From the NCBI RefSeq assembly GCF_014892515.1, contig NZ_JADBGR010000077.1, positions 62,001 through 126,000 of the forward strand: a DNA stretch of 64,000 nucleotides, read 5' to 3'. The notes beneath the pieces were generated by a model. The model did no database searches and was not told where the DNA came from. It worked only from the letters and a program-made list of their open reading frames with translations. A program made the translations under genes and the position numbers. Source of the DNA: Myceligenerans pegani. GTDB taxonomy: Bacteria > Actinomycetota > Actinomycetes > Actinomycetales > Cellulomonadaceae. Positions within the stretch are counted from its first letter, which is position 1; the number at the start of each line of letters is the position of its first letter. This document shows positions 10,738-17,880 of this stretch, in pieces.

Positions 10738-10797
10738 CCCTGGCGGGTTCCGTCGTCAACGCGCTGAAGGGAACGGACAACGGATCGGCCGACGTCG

Positions 10798-10816
10798 TCA
10801 CACGTTGAAGCGGAAC
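10798..10816 (+). repeat. left attachment site copy
   Basis: TCACACGTTGAAGCGGAAC, matching the ychF 3' end at 35952-35970 except at one base. It is a direct repeat and lies just outside the first element gene. Confidence 0.82.
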
Positions 10817-10858
10817 GTCGTCCAGGGGAAACGGTGGGGGCCGGTCGGATGCGGCGGC

Positions 10859-10892
10859 GGCTGGGATCGTTGGATTTCCAACGATCCCAGCC
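10859..10892. repeat. perfect 16-bp-arm palindrome at the element's left end
   Basis: Arms 10859-10874 and 10877-10892 around a TT centre, 43 bp inside the left attachment copy. It may be a terminator insulating the element or a recombination/structural site. It has no U-tract. Confidence 0.7.
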
Positions 10893-10921
10893 GTTGGCGT
10901 GTATGGCGTCCGACGGCGGGG

Positions 10922-10951
10922 TGCGGACTTCTTGCGGACTGGCTGCGGACT
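10922..10951 (+). repeat. three TGCGGACT repeats at 11-bp period (putative integrase arm sites, left)
   Basis: TGCGGACT at 10922-10929, 10933-10940 and 10944-10951, one helical turn apart. The same motif recurs at the right end in the same orientation. Arm-type sites bound by the N-terminal domain of tyrosine integrases or by Xis have this arrangement. Confidence 0.65.
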
Positions 10952-11084
10952 GCATCGCTCCCTGCTCCCGCCGCTCCGAGCAGTCGGCAGCAGAGCGAGG
11001 CCGCCGGCTACGGCGAGGGAGCTGACGTCGACTGGCGCCGGAACGTCCGCATTGACGTGAGCTACCGCCGATAGGCTGCCGGAC

Positions 11085-12320
11085 GTGGTGACAAAGGTCG
11101 ATCCGCTGGCGGGTCTGGACGAGGTCGAGTGGGAGCGGCTGGTCCACGCGTACGGCGCCGCCAAGGACGTACCGGCAAACCTGCGTGCGCTACGCAGCCG
11201 AGACCCACGGGTTCGACACGGAGCGCTGGTCCACCTGAGCGCTTCCGTGACACACCAGGGCAGCAGGTATTCGGCGTCTGCTCCCGTCGCTCGGTTCGTC
11301 GTGGAACTCGTCCTGGCCCCGGACGCGCTCGACCGCGAAGGGCTGCTTGAGTTCCTGTGTGCACTTGCGGTCGGGATCGACGACGAACGGTTGCCGGCTG
11401 GGGTGCCGATCGCCGAGTGGCGGGGTGAGGCCGCGCAGGTGGAAGCAGAGCGCGAGGCGCTGATTGCTGGCGCGGCAGAGTGGGCAGACAGCGAGATGAA
11501 GCGTGGCCGGGAGCGTGAGCTGTGGCTCCGCAATCCGTTCGGCGGCCTAGCCACCAGTCCGGACACCGTCGCTGCCTACGACGCGGTACGTGACGAACTG
11601 CCCCGCCTTGTTCAGTTCCTCGGATCGCACCGGAGCGTCGAGCGCGCACGCGTCGCCTACCTGACCGGTATGTTCCCCGAGTTCGCGGCACGGACCGTGC
11701 CACTCCTCGCCGACCGTCTCGACGTCGAAACCGACGAGCACGCATTGACGGCCACGCTCATCGCGCACGGATTGATCGCCAGCCCGTCCGCGACGCTTGA
11801 CCGTGTGGCACGGTTTCTCGACGACCAACCGCCGCTGGTGCGTTGGGGCGCGGCAACGGCGCTGGCCCGAGCATCAGCAACCGCCTCCAGGCCACCAGGC
11901 CGCCGAGTCATCAGGGTCCTCATCGACTCGACCGTGCACCAGGATGTGCCCGATCTTCGGATCCACGACGGCTGGATCGGGTCCTATGCGGCCAAGAGCC
12001 TGGCATCGATCAGGCACTGGCTCACCGCGGCGGACGTCGAGGATCTTGCCGACCGGCTTCCGCTCGCCGCCTCCAGCTTCAACCGCGGCCACTTGCTCGA
12101 CACCATCCTGTCCGCCGCGTTTCCCGGCGCGGGCCGCGCGGCTAACGTCAGGCTGGACGGCCTGACACCGGTGCAACAGCACGTCCTTCGAGCGGTCCTT
12201 CCGGTCTGGGAATCGGACGACTCGTGGATGAGCATGATCCCTGGCGCCTTGGCCCGCCACGGGCTCATCTGCAGTCGTTCCGAGATCGAGGTGGCCCTCA
12301 CTACCGGCGGAACGGCATGA
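11085..12320 (+). CDS. hypothetical HEAT-like helical repeat protein
   Basis: 411 residues from GTG (a second GTG follows immediately at 11088). The sequence is almost wholly helical, with repeated units such as ALRSRDPRVRHGALVHLS, ARVAYLTGMFPEFAARTVPLLADRL and LDDQPPLVRWGAATALARA, the last two resembling HEAT repeats. There is no enzyme motif, signal peptide or membrane segment. It overlaps the next gene, a membrane protein, by ATGA at 12317-12320, so the two are translated together and probably work together. It is the first cargo gene of the element. Not recognised beyond the repeat fold. Confidence 0.7.
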   Translation: MVTKVDPLAGLDEVEWERLVHAYGAAKDVPANLRALRSRDPRVRHGALVHLSASVTHQGSRYSASAPVARFVVELVLAPDALDREGLLEFLCALAVGIDDERLPAGVPIAEWRGEAAQVEAEREALIAGAAEWADSEMKRGRERELWLRNPFGGLATSPDTVAAYDAVRDELPRLVQFLGSHRSVERARVAYLTGMFPEFAARTVPLLADRLDVETDEHALTATLIAHGLIASPSATLDRVARFLDDQPPLVRWGAATALARASATASRPPGRRVIRVLIDSTVHQDVPDLRIHDGWIGSYAAKSLASIRHWLTAADVEDLADRLPLAASSFNRGHLLDTILSAAFPGAGRAANVRLDGLTPVQQHVLRAVLPVWESDDSWMSMIPGALARHGLICSRSEIEVALTTGGTA

Positions 12321-13033
12321 CAGCCGATCAGAGCGCTCCTGCACGGGCTATCGCGACCGGCTGGACGAAGGGCGCCCTGGCGGCGCTGGGCCTCGCGCTC
12401 ATGATCGTCGGGGCTTCCCAGGACCTCGCCTGGACGACCTACAAGCTCGGCATCCTGCCGCCCGGGCTCTGGCATGTTCTGGAGCACGGGGGATACGACG
12501 GCCCGTTCAGCGAGAACTTCGAAGCGGCGATCGGGCGGGGTCTCACATGGACCGTCGGCTTCATCATCGTCTCAGTGGTCGCGCTCGCCACCGTGAGACG
12601 CCGAGCGGTCCACCGGCTCCCCGCAGCCGTCGTCGTACTCGGCACGGTCCTCATGACGTCGTGGGCACTGCTGGGAAGCGCCGGCCTGTCTCATGGCGAC
12701 GGGCGACAGGACTTCCACACGCTACGACCCGCACTCGACGGCGTCGTCGAGCACGCCCTCCATGGCGACCTCGACGGACCGTACGCCGAGCTACCCCGAA
12801 CCCTGGAGTTCGTCTCCGTGACCGGCTCCGTCGACGTGTACCGCGATGCCGAAGACCCCGACGCGGTAACCGTCTTCGTTCCGCAGTGGGCACGGCTGGT
12901 CGACGACGCTGGCGGCTACATCTACTCGCCCCACCGCACACCCGACGTGTACATGCGCGGCATGGCCTGCACCGACCCGGCACGCCTGGACGGGGGCTGG
13001 TGGTCCTGCGGGATGCCAACTCGATCTGATTGA
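12317..13033 (+). CDS. hypothetical membrane protein, 3 TM
   Basis: 238 residues. The ATG at 12317 overlaps the preceding stop (ATGA), which decides the start over the longer frame from 12224. Hydrophobic segments lie at about residues 18-35 (ALAALGLALMIVGA), 76-95 (TWTVGFIIVSVVALATV) and 101-122 (LPAAVVVLGTVLMTSWALLG). They are followed by a soluble domain of about 110 residues with a DVYRDAEDPDAVTVFVPQWARL strand region and a Cys pair (MACTDP...WSCGMP) that could form a disulfide outside the cell. No family recognised. Operon partner of the HEAT-like protein. Confidence 0.7.
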   Translation: MTADQSAPARAIATGWTKGALAALGLALMIVGASQDLAWTTYKLGILPPGLWHVLEHGGYDGPFSENFEAAIGRGLTWTVGFIIVSVVALATVRRRAVHRLPAAVVVLGTVLMTSWALLGSAGLSHGDGRQDFHTLRPALDGVVEHALHGDLDGPYAELPRTLEFVSVTGSVDVYRDAEDPDAVTVFVPQWARLVDDAGGYIYSPHRTPDVYMRGMACTDPARLDGGWWSCGMPTRSD

Positions 13034-13054
13034 GGCCAACCACCTTGGGGCAGG

Positions 13055-13498
13055 ATGTGCGACGTGGATGAAGCAGGGAACGGCGGCGTCGATGTGCGCT
13101 GGTTCACCGTGGGTGACGGGGCGGCTCGGGGAATCGTCGAGGTGGCGATCAGGAGCGCCCTGGTGGCTCAACGGGCCCGCTTGGCGAGGGTCGCCGTCGA
13201 CATCGTGTCGGACCGCGACTGGCCGACGAGTGTTCACGCGGCCGTCCGGCTGGCCGAGGAGCGCCTGACGCGGAACCGGCAGCGCGACATCTCCCTCACC
13301 CTCGACCCGCGCCTTGACGAAGACTTCGACATCCTGCATGCGCTCGCTCCGTTCAGCATCGGGAGCACGGGAACCAGCTCCCGTGGCGAGCACATCTGGG
13401 ACGCGAACGACACCGGCACCAGCGTGGCCTTCGCGCTCACCCACCGAGGAACACGCCGTGAGGTCTGCCATCACCGCAGCCGGCGGCGTCGCGAGTGA
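13055..13498 (+). CDS. hypothetical protein, C-terminus overlaps the next gene
   Basis: 147 residues, ATG start 21 bp after the membrane-protein gene. The middle (SALVAQRARLARVAVDIVSDRDWPTSVHAAVRLAEERL) looks like a folded alpha/beta segment and a HIWDANDTGTSVAFALT block looks conserved in character. The last 14 residues (Arg/His-rich) overlap the DUF1990 gene by 41 bp and do not look native, so the original C-terminus may have been lost by a frameshift or fusion. No function can be assigned. Confidence 0.45.
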   Translation: MCDVDEAGNGGVDVRWFTVGDGAARGIVEVAIRSALVAQRARLARVAVDIVSDRDWPTSVHAAVRLAEERLTRNRQRDISLTLDPRLDEDFDILHALAPFSIGSTGTSSRGEHIWDANDTGTSVAFALTHRGTRREVCHHRSRRRRE

Positions 13499-14054
13499 CC
13501 TGAAGCTCCTGGCGGAGTATCACCTGAGCCAACGGGACCTCAGCTACAGCGTCGTGGGCGGCACGGCGCCAGGCGCAGAGCGGTGGCAGCCACCCGACAG
13601 ATGGCGCGCATACGAACGCACTGTCCGGCTCGGCACCGGAACCGATCTGTGGAATACAGCTTCAACGGCGGCCCTCTCCTGGGGCATCAAGACGCGGAGC
13701 GGATTCGCCGTCGACCCGCCCCTGGAGGAAGGCCGCGTCGCGCGCCAAGGGGAGCGCTACTGGCTCCTCGCACGAATCGGACCCATCCATGTGCGGGAGC
13801 CCGTGGAGGTCGTCGCGACGTTCGCCACCCGCCGCCGCGCCGCCCTCGCCTACGGCACACTGGCAGGCCATCCGGTCTCCGGGGAGGAAGCGTTCATCGT
13901 CAGCAGGGACGACGACGAGAACGTGAACCTGACACTGCGGTCCCTCACGCGTGCCGGCCGGGGCCCGTGGCGCGCGCTCTTTCCGGTGATCTTGATCGCC
14001 CAGCGCATCTACCGACGCCGCTACCTCCGCGCACTCCGGCACGACAGTGAATGA
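13458..14054 (+). CDS. DUF1990 family protein
   Basis: 198 residues from GTG. The domain fills the protein and shows hallmark segments of the family: YERTVRLGTGTDLWNTAS, LSWGIKTRSGF, RYWLLARIGPIHVREPVEVV, YGTLAGHPVSGEEAFIV and LTLRSLTRAGRGPWRALFP, followed by AQRIYRRRYLRAL. The family is widespread in actinobacteria and has no established biochemical role. The start is placed at the GTG ahead of SAITAAGG because the upstream part of the same frame lacks family similarity. It is likely passenger cargo of the element. Confidence 0.82.
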   Translation: MRSAITAAGGVASDLKLLAEYHLSQRDLSYSVVGGTAPGAERWQPPDRWRAYERTVRLGTGTDLWNTASTAALSWGIKTRSGFAVDPPLEEGRVARQGERYWLLARIGPIHVREPVEVVATFATRRRAALAYGTLAGHPVSGEEAFIVSRDDDENVNLTLRSLTRAGRGPWRALFPVILIAQRIYRRRYLRALRHDSE

Positions 14055-14437
14055 GCGTTCGACGGATCTCCTCCCCCGACAGCAGGTCGCAGAAGAAGCG
14101 GACGGATTGGCCCGTACGCCGGGTTCTCCTGGAGGATGGGGCGGTATGTCTCGCGGTGTCCAGCGGCTTCGTTGGGCACCGCGAGAACGTTGGAATCGTG
14201 CGGTTCCTCGTTGGCCTCCCCGCGTTGGCGAGGAAGGCACCGGATGGGCTGAGACGGCACTCGTGTGTACCCGATGTGTACCGACCGGCATCGCCGTACC
14301 TCGGCCCCATACGGGTACTGCCAGGCCGCCGACTGCTTCACCACGGCATCAGGTCGGGGCCTTCGGCCAGCCCCTACATGGGTGAGATTTCCCTGCTTCC
14401 GAGACAATCCGTGCGCTCGCGCCGTACCTTTTCAGTT
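14055..14437. other. gap with possible degenerate coding remnant on the minus strand
   Basis: No intact gene. On the minus strand two overlapping frames read protein-like segments, NVLAVPNEAAGHRETYRPIL in one frame and GQSVRFFCDLLSGEEIRRTL in the other. They would join after a frameshift near 14110, so this may be the remains of a gene ending at about 14050. The region also precedes the GTG of the nuclease gene. The plus-strand frame from 14051 is open but looks untranslated up to 14438. Confidence 0.3.
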
Positions 14438-16231
14438 GTGCCTGTCCAGACGCCATGTGCCGAACCCGGGTGCCCGACGCCCGCCGCGTTCACGACCAGG
14501 ACCAAGCCCGCGTGGTGCAATGAGCACATCATCGCGATCTTGGCTGTCGGAGGGCTTGAGCCCGTTGAACCTTTCCCAGGCAAGCCGACGGCATGGTGGC
14601 TGACCAAGTGCACTCGATGCGGCTGCGTCGCGCACTACCGGCTGGTGTACGTCCTGGACAACAACAAGATCGACACGCCAACGTGCCGCGCTTGCCACTG
14701 GCGCGACTGGGCTGCGACAGCGCGCCGGTTGCAGGGCCCCTACGCCGGCACCGAGCCCGTGCCCATCGAGAAAGCACGGACGCTGGCAGAGAACAACGGG
14801 TACGAGTACCTCGGCGGGCTGACCGACCCGTCTCTTCCCGACGATCCACATCACGTGCGCTGCGTGTACTGCGGGCGGTTGTCCGCCGATCGGCTCGGCG
14901 ACATAGCCTGGGGCTGCCAGTGCCAGGTCAATCCCAGGCGTAACGCATCCAGCGAAGCCTCACCGAAGAGGGTAAAGGTCCTGTTCAAGGACTCTGATAG
15001 CCCCGCAGTCGACTGGTGGGACCACGGACGCAATTCTGCCGAGTCGTGGGCGACCGCCACACCCAAGGCTCGGCGTGTGGTCTGGTGGCTGTGTCCTGAG
15101 TGCGGACACAATTTCGAGAAACGAGTCCTGGACATGACCGGTGGCGTGGCATGCCCGGTCTGCGAGCCGCGACGGCAAGCTGCATGGAGCGCCGCCGTCG
15201 ACAAGTACAAGCACACTCCGGTCAGCAGCCTCGCCGAACTATTGGAGGCGTGGGACGACGAGGCGGACCCCGCGACCGTGATGATCGCAGGCGATTGGGA
15301 ACTACGACGGTTCCGCTGCCCGGCAGGGCACCATCCACGCGTGGGCCCGCTGCGCTACCTGACCGCCGGATGCCCCCACTGCCGCGGGCAGCGCACCATG
15401 CAGAACACGCTCGCGGCGCTTGAGGACGACCTTGCCGCCTACGGCATGAACCCCGAGATCGCTGCCCAATGGCACCCATCGAAGAACCAGGGTCTCAAGC
15501 AGGCTCACATTCCGCCGACCTCCCGACGCACCGTGTGGTGGCGCGAGGAGAGCTGCGGTCACGAATGGATGGCCACGCCGACCGAACGTGACAAGCGTCA
15601 GCGCCTGCGCTGCCCCGAGTGTCGCACGATCCTGGACTCCCTCGCGTACCACTTTCCCGCCCTGGCTCGGCAGTGGGCGCCCGACAACCCCGTCACAGCC
15701 TGGCACGTCCGCCCCTCCGCCACCTTGTCGTTCGTCCCCAGATGGATCTGCCCCCAGAACCCTGACCACGTCTGGGAGGCGTCTCTGATCTCGCGGACAT
15801 CTGGATCCACCTGCCCCATGTGCAAGCAGGTCGGAACGTCCGCACCGGAGCTGGCGATCCTTCAAGCCGCTCATGACCGGTTCGGCAACGCCACTTCGGG
15901 CAGACCGCTGCGCCACCAGGCGTTTACCACCCGGGCGGTATGGCACCCCGACGTCACCGTCGACCTACCAGACGGTGACCTCCTCGTGATCGAGTACGAC
16001 GGGTCGTATTGGCACGCGAACAAGGCCCATGTCGACCTCGCCAAATCCCTCGACCTGCTCGCCGCCGGACACCATCTGGTTCGCCTGCGCGAGCATCCGC
16101 TTCCACCCTTGACGATCAAGTCGGAGCGATACTACGAGATCATCGTCTATGCAACAGCCCCAGATCCCACCAACGTCGTCGCGGAGATTGCCGCCTGGCT
16201 GCCTATGGCCGAAACGAAGCCGTTACCATAG
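14438..16231 (+). CDS. multi-zinc-ribbon protein with C-terminal Vsr-like nuclease domain
   Basis: About 597 residues. The GTG at 14438 is preferred because the first Cys cluster (PCAEPGCPTP...WCNEH) begins there; the frame is open back to 14051. Six or more CxxC/CxxxC pairs form a series of zinc ribbons (CTRCGC, CVYCGR...CQC, CPECGH...CPVC, CPAGHH...CPHC, CGHEW...CPEC, WICPQNPDHVW...CPMC). The C-terminal ~130 residues resemble Vsr/DUF559-type PD-(D/E)xK nucleases: VWHPDVTVDL, LVIEYDGSYWH (E-x-D) and HLVRLREHPLP. It is probably a nucleic-acid-binding endonuclease, plausibly a defence effector. It carries its own apparent 3' boundary before the AT-richer operon. Confidence 0.75.
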   Translation: MPVQTPCAEPGCPTPAAFTTRTKPAWCNEHIIAILAVGGLEPVEPFPGKPTAWWLTKCTRCGCVAHYRLVYVLDNNKIDTPTCRACHWRDWAATARRLQGPYAGTEPVPIEKARTLAENNGYEYLGGLTDPSLPDDPHHVRCVYCGRLSADRLGDIAWGCQCQVNPRRNASSEASPKRVKVLFKDSDSPAVDWWDHGRNSAESWATATPKARRVVWWLCPECGHNFEKRVLDMTGGVACPVCEPRRQAAWSAAVDKYKHTPVSSLAELLEAWDDEADPATVMIAGDWELRRFRCPAGHHPRVGPLRYLTAGCPHCRGQRTMQNTLAALEDDLAAYGMNPEIAAQWHPSKNQGLKQAHIPPTSRRTVWWREESCGHEWMATPTERDKRQRLRCPECRTILDSLAYHFPALARQWAPDNPVTAWHVRPSATLSFVPRWICPQNPDHVWEASLISRTSGSTCPMCKQVGTSAPELAILQAAHDRFGNATSGRPLRHQAFTTRAVWHPDVTVDLPDGDLLVIEYDGSYWHANKAHVDLAKSLDLLAAGHHLVRLREHPLPPLTIKSERYYEIIVYATAPDPTNVVAEIAAWLPMAETKPLP

Positions 16232-16515
16232 GCGAACCCGCCAGACCGTCGCTGCCAGGGACAATCCTTGCGCCACTTGCGCCCGAGGGCTCTGGCCACT
16301 TCGGTCGCGAACGCAAAATCTCTACACTCTACATTCCACCCAACGCGGCGATCGTCAAATACCTAGATGGGCGCTCTTGTTCTTCCTAGAGTCCAAAAAG
16401 CCAGAGATGCCGAAGCTGCAGCCAGAGTTTCAGAAGGGCCCCAAAATGCAAAGAGCTCGCTCAAGTCACACGTCAACAGGCGAAATTTTCGATAAGAAGA
16501 CCCCGGAGCGTCGCC
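16232..16515. promoter_or_regulatory. AT-richer leader of the two-gene operon
   Basis: 284 bp with a clear drop in GC relative to both upstream and most flanking DNA. It contains CAAAATCTCTACACTCTACATT-type promoter-like sequence near 16315-16335 and A-rich stretches to 16505. It probably drives the following operon. No gene seen. Confidence 0.4.
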
Positions 16516-17880
16516 TTGTCTAATCCATTCAGGATCCAATCGGGCGACCCGAATCCAGTCGAGGTAACTGAGGCGCATCTCGCTGTATCAGAGGATGTCA
16601 TGCGAGAGCTATCTCGCGAAGTAAGCAGTATTCGGCCTGGCGATCGCAGGCTGCACATTCGTATCGGGCACTTCGAACAGTCGGGGTTCTTGAATCCACT
16701 GCTCTACGGATTTTGGATCATGCCGGCATTCCCAGGCGCTACCGATCCGAGACCGATTCCAGGTCTCGACCAGTTGGGCAGACCATGGGCGGTCGAAGCC
16801 CTTAAGGATTGGGCCTCAGAGAACGAGGTGGACGCTCTTATCGAAGGAAAGAGCGCGCGTCTGCAAACTCCAAACGAGAGCACTGCTGATTCTCCTTCCA
16901 TCTGGGCCTGCATTATCGATCGAACGATCGAAGCTCAAACCGAGTCCACGCTCAGTGCGCTTGCAATGCTTCTGGAACGTCAACTAATGAGTCAGCAACT
17001 GATCAAGAAGGACGAGTTTCTCGCCGACTATCCGACACGAGCAGCCCACGTCGATGCAGACGCGATCAAGTCGATCGGTGATGTTGTGCGCATGGAAGGC
17101 TGGCGCAGTGCCGCCCGAGCAATTCGCGCACGCGCTGAAGCTGTGAACTATTCACTCCACGTGGAGTATCGCTCTCCCTCGTTCACCGTCGAAGATGTGC
17201 GCCGTCGAATGCCCATCGTCCGACATGTATACAATAGCGTCCCCGGGGTCCGCGACTCGATCGATCGAATAGTACACAGCATGACATCTGGCTGGCATAT
17301 TAAAGGACCAGGGCCGGAATCCGCATTACAGCGCGTGCGAGACGCAATCGAGAGTTCAGGAATTCAGGAACTAACCGCCCTATGCGCTCGTGACGCACTA
17401 GTATGTGGAGTGGGCGCCCTCTCACTCGGTCCTTTGCCCCTACGTGCGGCGTGGCTCATTAGGCCGGAGAATATTCTCGATCTTAATCTTGATGAGGGAT
17501 CGGCCCTCGCGATCGCCGAAGACGGATCGCGCCAGGAAATGACCGGGATTCTCGGCATTCGAGGATCCACGCAGTCAGGTCTCGCCACTGGATTAAGCCT
17601 GTTGGAGCCCATGGTGATCACGTCCGCGAATCGGGACCTCTACCTTTATACCCTACTTAACGCACGTGTGATAGCAGAGCTTTCCCGCGATAGTGCGGTT
17701 ACGTCTCGTGCAGCGATGACAAGACAGGTTGCCTTGCATCACCTCAGGGAAATGTCGAATCAGTCTAGCATATTCAACCCCGTTGTGAGTCGGATTTCAG
17801 TGCCGCCCCAAGACATGTACGGAGAAGGGCGCGAAGAAATGGCGCCCGCCGTCGACCATCTCGGGTTGGGTGCGCTGTGA
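16516..17880 (+). CDS. unknown protein with phage-portal-like middle region
   Basis: 454 residues from TTG, with CGGAG 9 nt upstream. GC is visibly lower and codon use less biased than in flanking genes, which suggests recent transfer. Residues about 230-370 (VYNSVPGVRDSIDRIVHSMTSG, ALCARDALVCGVGALSLGPL, WLIRPENILDLNLDEG) recall the core of phage portal proteins: a pair of helices, a 'G.A' strand and a P-x-x-(I/V)-L segment. This is a weak resemblance by eye, and no other phage genes are present. A portal-derived or convergent fold is possible. Its stop overlaps the next start (GTGA), so it functions with the downstream membrane protein. Confidence 0.65.
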   Translation: MSNPFRIQSGDPNPVEVTEAHLAVSEDVMRELSREVSSIRPGDRRLHIRIGHFEQSGFLNPLLYGFWIMPAFPGATDPRPIPGLDQLGRPWAVEALKDWASENEVDALIEGKSARLQTPNESTADSPSIWACIIDRTIEAQTESTLSALAMLLERQLMSQQLIKKDEFLADYPTRAAHVDADAIKSIGDVVRMEGWRSAARAIRARAEAVNYSLHVEYRSPSFTVEDVRRRMPIVRHVYNSVPGVRDSIDRIVHSMTSGWHIKGPGPESALQRVRDAIESSGIQELTALCARDALVCGVGALSLGPLPLRAAWLIRPENILDLNLDEGSALAIAEDGSRQEMTGILGIRGSTQSGLATGLSLLEPMVITSANRDLYLYTLLNARVIAELSRDSAVTSRAAMTRQVALHHLREMSNQSSIFNPVVSRISVPPQDMYGEGREEMAPAVDHLGLGAL

